Position numbers and translations under genes: made by a program. From Elusimicrobiota bacterium (GTDB lineage Bacteria; Elusimicrobiota; Elusimicrobia; UBA1565; UBA9628): a DNA stretch of 64,000 nucleotides. The notes beneath the pieces were generated by a model, which made no database searches, was not told where the DNA came from, and worked only from the letters and a program-made list of their open reading frames with translations. The stretch lies in NCBI GenBank assembly GCA_003452935.1, contig DMMY01000007.1:62001-126000 (forward strand). The letters are read 5' to 3'. Positions 50,482 through 59,416 of the stretch are shown here, one piece after another (the stretch's first letter is position 1; every line of letters begins with the position of its first letter).

Positions 50482-51837
50482 ATGGCGCCGCTGAGCGATT
50501 TTTCCAGGCTCATCCGCAGCAGGGGAGTCGTCGGCGCCGGCGGCGCGGGCTTTCCTTCCCATATAAAAGCCTCCGCGCAGGCCCGAACCGTGCTCGTCAA
50601 TGCCGCGGAATGCGAACCTCTGCTCCAGAAAGACCGGGAAATCCTGACCCATTTCGCTTCGGACGTGATCCGCGGCCTCGAGCTCCTCATGGCCGCGACG
50701 GGAGCTTCCCAAGGCGTCATCGCCATAAAAGAAAAGCACGCGGGCCTCGTCGCGAATCTGCGCAGAGTCCTGGCCTCCAAAAAAAATCTGCGCGTGCACG
50801 CCCTGGGCGACTATTATCCGGCGGGCGACGAGTTCTGTCAGGTCTATGAAGCCACCGGCAATCTCATAGGGATGGGCGGCCTGCCCCTTCAAGCCGGCGT
50901 GGTCGTCAACAACGTCGAAACCGTCTACAACATGGCGCATGCCCGCACGACGCCCGTAGTGGACACATTCCTGACCGTGGCCGGAGCCGTGAGGAAACCC
51001 TGCACCCTGCGCCTGCCCGTGGGCACTGCAATGGCAGACGCCGTGGCCCTGGCCGGCGGCGCGACCGTCCGCGACTGCGTGGCTTTGGACGGCGGCGCCA
51101 TGATGGGCCGGGTCAGAGATGATTTTTCCCAGCCCCTGACCAAGACCAGCGGGGGCTTTATCCTGTTGCCGCGCAGCCACCCCCTCGTCTTGCGCAAGGC
51201 CGCGGGCCGGGTCGTATTTGACCGGGCCGGCAAATCCACCTGCGACCAGTGCTCCCTCTGCACGGAGCTCTGTCCCCGTTACCTGCTGGGTCACGACGTA
51301 CAGCCCCATAAGGTCATGCGCGGTCTGCTTTTTTCCGGGTCCGACCGCAAAACCTGGAGCCATTGGTCCCTATTATGCTGCGAATGCAAACTTTGCAGCC
51401 TTTACGCCTGTCCCGAGAATCTCAATCCAGGGGATATTTGCGCCGCGGCCAAGAGAGATCTGGCCGGAGAGAACGTCTCCTGGAGCAACTCCCCCTTGAA
51501 CCGCGGCCTTTCGCCGCGCGCGCACCCCCTGCGGTCCTGGCGCCGGATTCCGACCAGCGCGCTCACGGCGCGCTTGGGGCTTGATGATTACGCGGTCGAG
51601 GCGCCGTTGCGGCCGCAACCCTACGAGCCAAGCATGGTGCGCATTCCCCTGAAACAGCACGTAGGCGCGGCCTGCCGACCATGCGTAAGCAAGGGCCAAA
51701 GCGTGCGGCGCGGCGACTTGATAGCAGACTTGCCGGAAGACCAACTGGGAGCAGCCGTGCACGCCAGCATGGACGGCCGCGTCACCCAAATCCAGGACTT
51801 CATCGAGATACAGTCCTCGCAAAGAGAACTGACATGA
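50482..51837 (+). CDS. pduS: PduS-like flavin/iron-sulfur reductase of microcompartments
   Basis: A 451-aa member of the RnfC/PduS family. In Pdu microcompartments PduS reduces cobalamin for diol dehydratase reactivation. Features: N-terminal nucleotide-binding glycines (GVVGAGGAGFPSHIK), NAAECEPLLQKDREIL, an SLBB-like region, two [4Fe-4S] motifs (CDQCSLCTELCP and CCECKLCSLYACPENLNPGDIC) and a C-terminal biotinyl-lipoyl-like segment (HVGAACRPCVSKGQSVRRGDLIADL). Unlike RnfC it is followed by a microcompartment shell gene overlapping it by four bases. TAGAAT lies nine bases before the ATG. Confidence 0.87.
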   Translation: MAPLSDFSRLIRSRGVVGAGGAGFPSHIKASAQARTVLVNAAECEPLLQKDREILTHFASDVIRGLELLMAATGASQGVIAIKEKHAGLVANLRRVLASKKNLRVHALGDYYPAGDEFCQVYEATGNLIGMGGLPLQAGVVVNNVETVYNMAHARTTPVVDTFLTVAGAVRKPCTLRLPVGTAMADAVALAGGATVRDCVALDGGAMMGRVRDDFSQPLTKTSGGFILLPRSHPLVLRKAAGRVVFDRAGKSTCDQCSLCTELCPRYLLGHDVQPHKVMRGLLFSGSDRKTWSHWSLLCCECKLCSLYACPENLNPGDICAAAKRDLAGENVSWSNSPLNRGLSPRAHPLRSWRRIPTSALTARLGLDDYAVEAPLRPQPYEPSMVRIPLKQHVGAACRPCVSKGQSVRRGDLIADLPEDQLGAAVHASMDGRVTQIQDFIEIQSSQRELT

Positions 51838-52382
51838 ACCAAGCGATCGGCGGCGTGGAACTCTCCAGCATGGCGCGCGGCTTTGACGTGACCGACACGA
51901 TGCTCAAGACCGCGCCCGTGACCCTGCTTCTGGCGCGCACCATCTGCCCGGGAAAGTATATCGTGCTGGTCTCGGGAGACGTGGCCGAGGTTCAAGCCGG
52001 CGTGGAAGCGGGCCGCGCGCGCGCGGGGGTCTCATGGGTTGACCACTTCCTCATCGCCAACGTCCACCCCGACGTGCTGCCGGCCGTCTCCGGCACCTCG
52101 CTGGTGGACAAACTCGAGGCCTTGGGCGTAGTCGAGGCCTTCTCGGTCTCGGCATTGCTCGAGGCGGCGGACGCCGCGGTCAAAGCCGCCACCGTGCGGC
52201 TAATTGAAGTGCGCCTGGCCATGGCCATGGGCGGCAAGGCCTTCGTCAGCATGACGGGCAGCGTGGCGGCCGTGGAAACAGCCGTGGCGGCCGCGGCCGC
52301 GGCAGTGGGACGCCGCGGCCTGCTTGTGGAAAAAGTAGTCATCCCCCAGCCCCGACCTGAACTTTTGAGCGAACTCTTATAG
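51834..52382 (+). CDS. pduT: PduT-like trimeric microcompartment shell protein (tandem BMC)
   Basis: A 182-aa protein of two tandem BMC domains (AIGGVELSSMARGFDVTDTML at the start, GVVEAFSVSALLEAADAAVKAA midway). Such proteins form pseudohexameric trimers in microcompartment shells. The first domain has TICPGK with Cys at position 38, the residue that in known PduT binds a [4Fe-4S] cluster in the trimer pore. The family likeness extends to HPDVLPAVSG and the C-terminal VIPQPRPELL. The ATG overlaps the pduS stop (ATGA). No other shell or cargo genes lie in the window. Confidence 0.92.
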   Translation: MNQAIGGVELSSMARGFDVTDTMLKTAPVTLLLARTICPGKYIVLVSGDVAEVQAGVEAGRARAGVSWVDHFLIANVHPDVLPAVSGTSLVDKLEALGVVEAFSVSALLEAADAAVKAATVRLIEVRLAMAMGGKAFVSMTGSVAAVETAVAAAAAAVGRRGLLVEKVVIPQPRPELLSELL

Positions 52383-52404
52383 CTCGGCAGCTCCTAGGAG
52401 CCCC

Positions 52405-53916
52405 ATGAAACAAGAAAATGCCGTTGCCAAGCCCTCCACCTGGGCCGTGATCAAGACCTTTCCCCGCGCCCTATGGTGCGCCAACATCATCGAACTCTTC
52501 GAGCGCTGGGCCTATTATGGAGTGCGGGCCCTGCTATCTCTCTATATCGTCGACGCCGCGGCCAAGGGCGGCCTGGAATTCAACCACGTCCAGAAAGGCA
52601 GCATCTACGCTTGGTGGGCGCTGATCCAGTCGCTCTTGCCCATGTTCACGGGCGGCTATTCGGACCGCTACGGCTATAAGAAAACCATGGCTGTCTCTTG
52701 GGTGCTCGTCATCGCGGGCTACCTCCTTATGGCCACGCAGAGGACCTACTGGGGATTTTTCATCGGCTGCATGACGCTGGCCACGGGCACGGCCGTATTC
52801 AAGCCGGGAGTGCAAGGCACGATCGCCCACTCGCTAGACGACAAGCACGCGGCCGTGGGCTGGGGGCTCTTTTACCAGATGGTCAACATCGGCGGCTTCA
52901 TCGGGCCCTGGGTCGCGGGATTTCTGCGCCTGACCAGCTGGAGAAACGTCTTTTACATGAGCGCGTTCATGATCTCGCTCAATTACGTCATGCTCCTGCT
53001 CTACCCCGACCCCAAACCCAAGCAGACCCAGGATTTCACCGACGCCAATCCGCTGCGTGAATTCTTCAAGATTTTCTGGAATTCCGTGACCAACGTCCTC
53101 GAGCCCAAGCTCATCAGCTTCCTGCTGCTTTTTTCAGGCTTTTGGCTCATGTTCATGCAGCTCTTCGACATCCTGCCCAACTACATCGACGATTGGGTGG
53201 ACTCGTCCGGGGTCATCCTTTTCTTGGGCCGGACCCTCGGCGTCCAAAAGCTGATTACACTGGGGAGCAATCACGTCAACATCCCTCCGGAGTGGATGGT
53301 CAACCTCAACGCCGGCATGATCATCCTGCTCATGATCCCCATCGCGGTCTTGTTCTCCCGGTTCAAAGCCTTGACCTCCATCATCATCGGCATTTTCATA
53401 GCGGCCTGCGGCCTGGTCCTGGCCGGCTCCTCCATGAACGGCGCCGTCTGCATTCTGGGCATATTCGTCTTCTCCGTGGGTGAAATGGCCTCGTCGCCCA
53501 AGAAGATGGAATACCTCTCCAGCCTCGCCCCCCCGGAAAAGAAAGGCCTCTATCTGGGATATGCCAACGTGCCCCTGGCCGTGGGCTGGGCCATCGGCAG
53601 CAAGTTCGGCGGCTATCTCTATGAGAATTTCGGGGATAAGACCAATTTGGCGCGGCGAGTGCTTCAGACCGACTTCGACATGACGGCCGAAGCGGTCAGG
53701 GCCCTGCCCAAACAGGATATACTGCCCCTGCTGTCGCAAAAGATGGACCTGCCGATTCTCGAACTCAACCGGGTTCTCTTCGAACGTTTTCATCCGGACA
53801 GAATCTGGCTGTGCTTCGCCTGCATCGGCCTGGCTTCCATGGCCGGACTCATGGTCTATGATCGCGTCTTCGTGCGTCGCGCGGCGGCCAAGCCGGCGCT
53901 CGCCCTAGAGTCTTGA
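52405..53916 (+). CDS. POT/PTR2-family peptide transporter
   Basis: A 503-aa proton-coupled oligopeptide transporter of the MFS fold. The N-terminal signature IIELFERWAYYGVRALLSLYIVD is the POT ExxER-type motif. FKPGVQGTIAHSLDDKHAAVGWGLFYQMVNIGGFIGPWVAGFL follows. About 12-14 membrane segments are evident. Di- and tripeptides are the usual substrates. AGGAG stands before the ATG. Its stop overlaps the TTG start of the peptidase-like gene, so peptide uptake and that protein are probably linked. Confidence 0.9.
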   Translation: MKQENAVAKPSTWAVIKTFPRALWCANIIELFERWAYYGVRALLSLYIVDAAAKGGLEFNHVQKGSIYAWWALIQSLLPMFTGGYSDRYGYKKTMAVSWVLVIAGYLLMATQRTYWGFFIGCMTLATGTAVFKPGVQGTIAHSLDDKHAAVGWGLFYQMVNIGGFIGPWVAGFLRLTSWRNVFYMSAFMISLNYVMLLLYPDPKPKQTQDFTDANPLREFFKIFWNSVTNVLEPKLISFLLLFSGFWLMFMQLFDILPNYIDDWVDSSGVILFLGRTLGVQKLITLGSNHVNIPPEWMVNLNAGMIILLMIPIAVLFSRFKALTSIIIGIFIAACGLVLAGSSMNGAVCILGIFVFSVGEMASSPKKMEYLSSLAPPEKKGLYLGYANVPLAVGWAIGSKFGGYLYENFGDKTNLARRVLQTDFDMTAEAVRALPKQDILPLLSQKMDLPILELNRVLFERFHPDRIWLCFACIGLASMAGLMVYDRVFVRRAAAKPALALES

Positions 53917-55793
53917 CCCTCGCGACCCTTCTCTTAAGCGCTCTGTTCCTGGCGCCGGCGGACTCCGCCGCGGCCGGCAAGAATCCGCGGCCCTGGCTGG
54001 ACGACGACTCGGCTTTGGCGGTGCGCGACTGGGTCTCCACGCGCGACAAGGCCGCGCGCGCGGCGCTGCAAAGCCGGCCGGGCCGCGCCGCCCGGCGCGG
54101 GCAGCTTGACGCCCTCCTTTCCTCGGGGACTTTGCAGGGAGCAACCCTGCGGGGCAAGCGCCTTTTCTACCTCAAGCGCGCGGGCCTGCACGAACGGCCC
54201 ATTCTTTACGCGCGCGACTTGCCCCAAACCGAGTCCCGCCTCGTGCTCGACACGGCGCGGCTCGACGCCGAGGGTTTTGAGGCTCTGGCTTGGTGGCAGC
54301 CCTCTCCGGACGGGCTGCTCCTGGCCTACGGCGCGCGCCAACCGGGAGGCGATTGCGAGTTGCGGGTGCGGGAAGTGGATTCGGCGGCGGACTTGCCCGA
54401 CCGGATATCCCGCGCGCCCGAGGCCTCGGTGGCCTGGCGGGCGGACAGGACCGGCTTCTATTACACCCGAGACCCGCTTCCCGGCACGTCCGCGCCGCGC
54501 CAAGTGAGGCTGCACATCATGGGCACGGACCCGGCCCACGACCAACTCGTCTTCACTGCCCGCTCGGTCCAGGAACTGCCGCAAGCCCAGTTGAGCGCGG
54601 ATGGCCGCCTCCTCTTGCTGGCCCTGCGGGATAAAACGCCGCCGGCAGAAGCGCCGGCCCGCGGCGGAGAACTTTTTCTTAAGGACCTCGCCTCCGGGCC
54701 GTCCGAGTTTTCGGCTCTGCCGGTCGACCACTGCGTGCGCGCCAAATTCCTGGGCCGAACTCTTTATGCGCTCGCCGATGAAGAACCCGGGCAGGCCGGG
54801 ATTCTGGCCGTGGACCTGCGCCAACCCGGAAAACCGCGGCTTCGAAAAATCGTAGCGCCGGGGCCGCTGCCCATCGCGGATTTCGAGCCCTTCGCGGCCG
54901 GATTGGCGGTGCTGGTCGAGGAACATTCGGCATCCCGCCTGCGCCTGCACGACCGCAAGGGACGGCCTCTCAGGGAGATACCCATCCCTCAAGGCGGCAG
55001 CGTCAGTTGCCTGACCGGAGCCGGCGCCTCAACGGATTTCTTTTTTGTATGGGAATCGTTTTTTTCGGCGCCGATCTTGTACCGCTACGAGACGCGCGAC
55101 GCTGTTTTGAGCATCGTCGACTCCGTCCCTGGTCCGGATCCGGAGGAATTTCAGCTCGAAAGGCTGAAATCCTCCGCCCAGGACGGAAGGCCTGCGACGT
55201 TTTTTCTAGCGTCGCAGCGCTGGCTTAAGCGCGACCGTCAAAACAAAATTCTTCTGGCCATTGCCGACAACTGCGAGATGCTCCCTCGCTACAGTCCGGA
55301 ACTTATACATTGGGCCGAACTCGGCGGCATCTATGCCCTGCCCGGCGCGGGAGCCTGCTCGAACGTCGCGGCCCTCCTCGCCGCGGCCCAAGAGCTCGTG
55401 CGGCGCGAGTCCACCCGCCCAGGCCTTCTCGCCGTCTCGGGCTCGGGCCGCGGCGCGAGAGCCGCGCTAGACGCCGCCGCCGCGCAACCGGGGCTTTTCT
55501 CGGCATTGATCCTGGAGCAGCCCGCGGAACTCCCCGCGGCAAGGCCCGAAAATCTTCCGCCGACCTTGATTCTGGCCGGCCCCTGCCCGCAAGGGGCGCC
55601 GGCCAAACTGAGCCGTCAGACCGCGGCCGCCCTGGAAATCAAATCGTCCGCCGGCGACCAGCCCTTGTTCCGCTGGGAGCCGCTGGGCTGCGGGGACATT
55701 CCCGTCTCCCGCGCGCTGGATAAAATCCTGGACATGGAGACTTTCCTGCTCTGGAAAACGGCGGCCGACAAACCTGCGCAGCCTCCGATTTAG
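53913..55793 (+). CDS. Prolyl-oligopeptidase-like protein, probably inactive; TTG start
   Basis: A 626-aa exported protein (signal peptide LATLLLSALFLAPADSAAA). It follows the S9A plan: N-terminal PRPWLDDDSALAVRDWVSTRD, a beta-propeller (GFEALAWWQPSPDGLLLAYG, VAWRADRTGFYYTR), then an alpha/beta-hydrolase domain (RQNKILLAIADNCEMLPRYS, GLLAVSGSGRGARAALDAAAAQP). The nucleophile Ser survives in SGSGRG. The Asp position is lost (GPCPQGAPAK), and the His position of GHGxGKP reads LGCGDIPVSR. The start is TTG overlapping the POT stop (TTGA). It may bind rather than cut peptides. Confidence 0.75.
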   Translation: MTLATLLLSALFLAPADSAAAGKNPRPWLDDDSALAVRDWVSTRDKAARAALQSRPGRAARRGQLDALLSSGTLQGATLRGKRLFYLKRAGLHERPILYARDLPQTESRLVLDTARLDAEGFEALAWWQPSPDGLLLAYGARQPGGDCELRVREVDSAADLPDRISRAPEASVAWRADRTGFYYTRDPLPGTSAPRQVRLHIMGTDPAHDQLVFTARSVQELPQAQLSADGRLLLLALRDKTPPAEAPARGGELFLKDLASGPSEFSALPVDHCVRAKFLGRTLYALADEEPGQAGILAVDLRQPGKPRLRKIVAPGPLPIADFEPFAAGLAVLVEEHSASRLRLHDRKGRPLREIPIPQGGSVSCLTGAGASTDFFFVWESFFSAPILYRYETRDAVLSIVDSVPGPDPEEFQLERLKSSAQDGRPATFFLASQRWLKRDRQNKILLAIADNCEMLPRYSPELIHWAELGGIYALPGAGACSNVAALLAAAQELVRRESTRPGLLAVSGSGRGARAALDAAAAQPGLFSALILEQPAELPAARPENLPPTLILAGPCPQGAPAKLSRQTAAALEIKSSAGDQPLFRWEPLGCGDIPVSRALDKILDMETFLLWKTAADKPAQPPI

Positions 55794-55842
55794 AAGGGTT
55801 CACGTCGAGAAACTATATATTGAACCCGGCGCCCCGGTTTCG

Positions 55843-55848
55843 TACAAT
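55843..55848 (+). promoter_or_regulatory. -10 box TACAAT, seven bases before OmpA-like ATG
   Basis: TACAAT, seven bases, ATG at 55856. It favours this start over an in-frame upstream ATG at 55820 and gives a proper lipoprotein signal peptide. Confidence 0.5.
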
Positions 55849-55855
55849 GCGCCTT

Positions 55856-56836
55856 ATGAGAAAGATTCCGTTTTTCTTTGTCCCTCTGAGTCTCGCCTTG
55901 GCCGGCTGCGCCTCCGCAAAGTTCAAGCAGCAGCGGGCGCAGCTCGCGCAGTGCGAAAGCCGCTCCCAAGAACTCTCGGGGCAGGTCAAGGAAGGCGAGA
56001 CCTGGATCGCCGCCCTGCAGACCCAAGCCCGGGACCTTGAAGCCCAGGTCGCGGACCTCAACGGGAAACTCGCGTCGCAGCAGGAGCGCATCGACTCCAT
56101 GGCCAAGTCCAACACCGATCTGACCTCGGCCATCGAGGCCGGAAAAGGGGAGTCCTCGACCAAGATCGCGGAAATCGTGAAGGAAAAAGACAGCCTCGCC
56201 CGCCGCGTCGCCGCCATGCAGAAAGACAAAATCGCCCTGGAGCGGGCCCGCTCGAATCTTAAAGCCGGGCGCGAAAAAATAGCCGAGGAACTGGCCGCGC
56301 TCAAGACCGCGCACGAAGGGCTCTTGGCCCAGGGCGAGAAAACCGCGGAGGAACGCCGTCTGCGGCTGGGCCAGGCCAGGGAAGACTTGGGCAGCGTCGC
56401 CGACGCGATCCTCAAGGAAATCCAAGGGGAAAAGGCGCGCATCGCCCAGAATGGGGATTCGGTGGCCGTCACCCTGCAGGAGCCGCTCCTCTTCAAGCCC
56501 CAGCAGGCAAAACTCACCGAGGCAGGAACGGCTCTGCTCGACCGTCTGGGCCGCGCTCTCCAGGCTCTGGGCCCACGCAGCATCAAAATCGATGGCCACT
56601 GCGACAACGCCGCCATGAAATGGGAACCTTTCGGCAGCATCTCGAGCCGCTGGGAGCTTTCCTCCCTGCGGGCGACAGCCGTGGCCCGCTATTTGCACGA
56701 ACATTCGGGCCTGGATCCCCGGCGCCTCGTCGCCTCGGGATTCGGGGAATTTCGCCCCGTGAAAGGCAACGACACGCCGGAAGGCCGCGAGGCCAATAGC
56801 CGCATCGTCTTGACCGTCGACCAAGCCGCTCCCTAG
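55856..56836 (+). CDS. OmpA-family lipoprotein with coiled coil
   Basis: A 326-aa lipoprotein. The signal peptide ends in a lipobox (LALAGCAS). Residues 20-170 form a long coiled coil rich in Gln, Glu and Lys. Residues 190-326 are an OmpA-like peptidoglycan-binding domain: FKPQQAKLTEAGTALLDRLG, IKIDGHCDN, WELSSLRATAVARYLHE, VASGFGEFRPV and NSRIVLTV. It tethers the outer membrane to peptidoglycan. A CPXCG gene follows after 15 bases. Confidence 0.88.
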   Translation: MRKIPFFFVPLSLALAGCASAKFKQQRAQLAQCESRSQELSGQVKEGETWIAALQTQARDLEAQVADLNGKLASQQERIDSMAKSNTDLTSAIEAGKGESSTKIAEIVKEKDSLARRVAAMQKDKIALERARSNLKAGREKIAEELAALKTAHEGLLAQGEKTAEERRLRLGQAREDLGSVADAILKEIQGEKARIAQNGDSVAVTLQEPLLFKPQQAKLTEAGTALLDRLGRALQALGPRSIKIDGHCDNAAMKWEPFGSISSRWELSSLRATAVARYLHEHSGLDPRRLVASGFGEFRPVKGNDTPEGREANSRIVLTVDQAAP

Positions 56837-56851
56837 CCGGAGGACCGACCC

Positions 56852-57208
56852 ATGCGCTCAACGAAACATGCCAAACCGATCCGCCCCGCCGCGGTCCACG
56901 CTCGCAAAAGCCGGATAACAGCCGGCGCCGCTTCCCGGCATGGGAAGCCATCCCCTTCCACGGATGAGGAACCCGCAGGCCAGACCGTTTCCGTGCTCGA
57001 CGCCCAATCCGACGAGGCGGAAATACGGCGCGTCGAGGAATGGGCCCAAGTCCCATGCCCCTTCTGCGGCGAGGAGCTGGAACTTCTGGTCAGCTCGGAC
57101 GACGACGGACAAACCAAGCTTGAGGACTGCTCGGTCTGCTGCCGTCCCGTGAGCCTTCACGTCACCTGGGAAGACGGAGAACTCCAGGTCGACGCCGACC
57201 GGGCCTAG
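56852..57208 (+). CDS. CPXCG-motif cysteine-rich protein
   Basis: A 118-aa protein. A basic, unstructured N-terminal half is followed by the CPXCG domain (VPCPFCGEELELLV, EDCSVCCRPVSLHV), a small zinc-binding family of unknown function that is usually only about 60 aa. The extended N-terminus (KHAKPIRPAAVHARKS) is unusual. GGAGG lies just upstream. The stop overlaps the convergent FKBP gene by four bases. Confidence 0.82.
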   Translation: MRSTKHAKPIRPAAVHARKSRITAGAASRHGKPSPSTDEEPAGQTVSVLDAQSDEAEIRRVEEWAQVPCPFCGEELELLVSSDDDGQTKLEDCSVCCRPVSLHVTWEDGELQVDADRA

Positions 57209-57975
57209 GGCTTTTTCGCAGGCGCCTGGGTCTTGGGCGCGCTTTCCGGGACGCTGGGCTTGACGATCTCGAGCAGCTCGACTTCGAAAATCAGCGTGGC
57301 CCCGCCCGGGATGGAACTGTTGCCCCGGTCCCCATAGGCGATATCCGAGGGGCAGATCAGCTTGGCCTTGCCTCCCACCTTCATCTTCGGAATGCCTTCC
57401 TGCCAGCACTTGATGACCCCTTGCACGGGGAATTCCGCGGGCTGGCCCCTCTGGACCGAGCTGTCGAACACGGTCCCGTCTACGAGAGTGCCGTGATAAT
57501 GGGCCTTGATGGTATCCGCGGCCGTCGGGCTGGCGCCGCTGCCGGCCTTTATTTCCTTATAAATAAGCCCGGAAGGAAAACCCTGCGCGCCCGGCTCCTT
57601 GGCGGCCTTGGCCAGGAAATCCTTGGATTTTTCCTTTTCCTTGCTGGACTTGACAGCGACCCTGGACTTGGCCAAGTCATTGAGCTTGGGCCCGTAAACT
57701 TGCAGTTCCACTTGATGGGGGTTGTTCAAGACCGCATCCTTGAAACCCATCTGAACATATTTGAGCTCCGCGGCGCTGAGGTTGAAAATGCTGACCTGCT
57801 CCGAAAGATACAACCCCAAGGCATAGAAAGTCTTTTGCTCCTCGGTCTTGGGGACCTCCGCGGATTTTACCGGCGCGGCAGACTTGGCCGCATCGGGTTT
57901 GGAGGACGCTGCGGGCTGCGCGAAAACATTCGCGGCAATCATGACGGCGCAGAGTGCGGCCAGAACCAATTTCAT
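57205..57975 (-). CDS. Exported FKBP-type peptidyl-prolyl cis-trans isomerase
   Basis: A 256-aa periplasmic foldase. Signal peptide (LVLAALCAVMIAANVFA), an Ala/Lys-rich linker, an N-terminal dimerisation-type helical domain (FYALGLYLSEQVSIFNLSAAELKYVQMGF, residues 47-140) and a C-terminal FKBP domain (TIKAHYHGTLVDGTVFDSSVQRGQPAEFPV, IPKMKVGGKAKLICPSDIAYG, ATLIFEVELLEI). This is the FkpA/Mip layout. GAGGTG precedes the ATG. Confidence 0.92.
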   Translation of the reverse strand: MKLVLAALCAVMIAANVFAQPAASSKPDAAKSAAPVKSAEVPKTEEQKTFYALGLYLSEQVSIFNLSAAELKYVQMGFKDAVLNNPHQVELQVYGPKLNDLAKSRVAVKSSKEKEKSKDFLAKAAKEPGAQGFPSGLIYKEIKAGSGASPTAADTIKAHYHGTLVDGTVFDSSVQRGQPAEFPVQGVIKCWQEGIPKMKVGGKAKLICPSDIAYGDRGNSSIPGGATLIFEVELLEIVKPSVPESAPKTQAPAKKP

Positions 57976-58057
57976 CGCGTGTTCACCTCGCTTGTAGCAT
58001 GCCCGCTGGCGCGGGAGTTCCTATCATAGCATAACGCGCCGATCCGGCACATTTAGG

Positions 58058-58063
58058 TATAAT
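58058..58063 (+). promoter_or_regulatory. -10 box TATAAT before tyrS
   Basis: TATAAT 17 bases before the ATG at 58081, leaving a leader of about 11 bases with a weak GAGAAAG. Confidence 0.45.
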
Positions 58064-58080
58064 GAAGCCCCGAGAAAGCC

Positions 58081-59355
58081 ATGGAAAAATCGGTTTACAG
58101 CGAACTGGAATGGCGCGGTTTCATCAAGCAGAGGACCAGCCCCGAGATCGCCCCGCTGCTCGGCCGCGAGCGCGTCAAATGCTACGTCGGCTTTGATCCG
58201 ACCGCTGCCAGCCTGCACCTGGGCAGCCTGGTGCCCATCATGGCGCTCTCGCACCTGCAGAGGGCCGGCCACGTCCCGATCATCTTGATCGGCGGGGCCA
58301 CCGGCATGATCGGAGACCCTAGCGGCAAATCCGAGGAAAGGAAGCTCCTGACCCCGGAGACGATCCGTGAAAACATGCAAGGCGTGCGCGGCCAATTGGA
58401 AAAGTTCTTCTCCTTCACGGGAGAAAACGCCGCCATCGTAGTCAACAACGCGGACTGGACCGCGAAATTTTCTTACCTGGAGTTCTTGCGCGAGGTGGGC
58501 AAACACCTCACGGTCAAGGACATGCTGGAGAAAGACTCGGCCAAACGCCGCCTGGACAGGGAACAGTCCCTCTCCTACACCGAATTTTCCTATATGATAC
58601 TGCAGGCGCACGATTTCCTGCACCTGTTCGACAACATGGCCTGCGTCCTGCAGGCCGGCGGGGACGACCAGTGGGGAAACATCACCCTGGGCATAGATCT
58701 CATCCGCAAGCTGCGCGGCCGGGAGGCCTACGGCTTGACCTTCCCCCTCCTCACCACCGCCAGCGGAGAAAAATTCGGCAAGACGGAGAAGTGCACCAAC
58801 GTCTGGCTGGACGCGAAACTAACCACGCCCTATCGCTTCTACCAGTACTTCATCAACGTCGACGACAAAGATGCCATCCCATTTCTCAAACTCTTCACTT
58901 ATCTCGGTCCGGAAGAGATACACCGGCTGGAGCAGGCGACCGCCCAAGCCCCGCAAGAGCGGCAGGCCCAGAAAGCTCTGGCCCGGCAGGTGACGACCCT
59001 GATCCATGGCGGCGCCGCGACCGAGGCGGTGGCGCGCGCCTCGGAAATAGTCTTCACCGAAGAAATCGGCTCGATTTCCGAGGAGATCTTCCACGAGGTC
59101 TTCGCCGACGCGCCCACCCAGGTCTTGCCCGCCGCGGGGCTGGCCCCGGGAGTGGCCCTGGTCGACGCTTTGGTCGCGGCGGGGCTCTCCAAGAGCCGCA
59201 ACGAGGCCCGACGCCTGGTTGAACAGGGCGGCGTCTATCTCAACAATCGCAAAGCCGGCCCCGATCGGAAGATCACGGTCGCCGAGCTGCTCTTCGGCCG
59301 CTGGCTCCTGCTGCGCAAAGGCCGGAAGGAAACCTGCCTGCTGCGCTTCGAATAA
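58081..59355 (+). CDS. tyrS: Tyrosyl-tRNA synthetase
   Basis: A 424-aa class I aminoacyl-tRNA synthetase. Signatures: YVGFDPTAASLHLGSLVPI (HIGH equivalent HLGS), GGATGMIGDPSGKSEER, QAGGDDQWGNI, and KFGKTEK (KMSKS equivalent). The C-terminal S4 RNA-binding domain is present (AAGLSKSRNEARRLVEQGGVYLNNRK). Length and order are normal for the bacterial TyrS. It is transcribed alone and ends at a strong terminator. Confidence 0.97.
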   Translation: MEKSVYSELEWRGFIKQRTSPEIAPLLGRERVKCYVGFDPTAASLHLGSLVPIMALSHLQRAGHVPIILIGGATGMIGDPSGKSEERKLLTPETIRENMQGVRGQLEKFFSFTGENAAIVVNNADWTAKFSYLEFLREVGKHLTVKDMLEKDSAKRRLDREQSLSYTEFSYMILQAHDFLHLFDNMACVLQAGGDDQWGNITLGIDLIRKLRGREAYGLTFPLLTTASGEKFGKTEKCTNVWLDAKLTTPYRFYQYFINVDDKDAIPFLKLFTYLGPEEIHRLEQATAQAPQERQAQKALARQVTTLIHGGAATEAVARASEIVFTEEIGSISEEIFHEVFADAPTQVLPAAGLAPGVALVDALVAAGLSKSRNEARRLVEQGGVYLNNRKAGPDRKITVAELLFGRWLLLRKGRKETCLLRFE

Positions 59356-59365
59356 GCCATCAGAC

Positions 59366-59400
59366 GAAAGCCCCGTCCCGCGGCGCGGGACGGGGCTTTT
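59366..59400. terminator. Bidirectional intrinsic terminator between tyrS and malic enzyme
   Basis: Perfect GC-rich hairpin (GCCCCGTCCCGCG and its complement) flanked by an A-run on the left and TTTT on the right. It serves both convergent genes. It is the clearest rho-independent terminator in the window. Confidence 0.92.
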
Positions 59401-59416
59401 GCTTGGCGCGACCGGC

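Noticed and set aside
50482..52382. Plain Rnf complex subunit for the PduS-like gene
   Set aside because: No other rnf genes are adjacent, and the overlapping partner is a tandem-BMC shell protein with the PduT pore motif.
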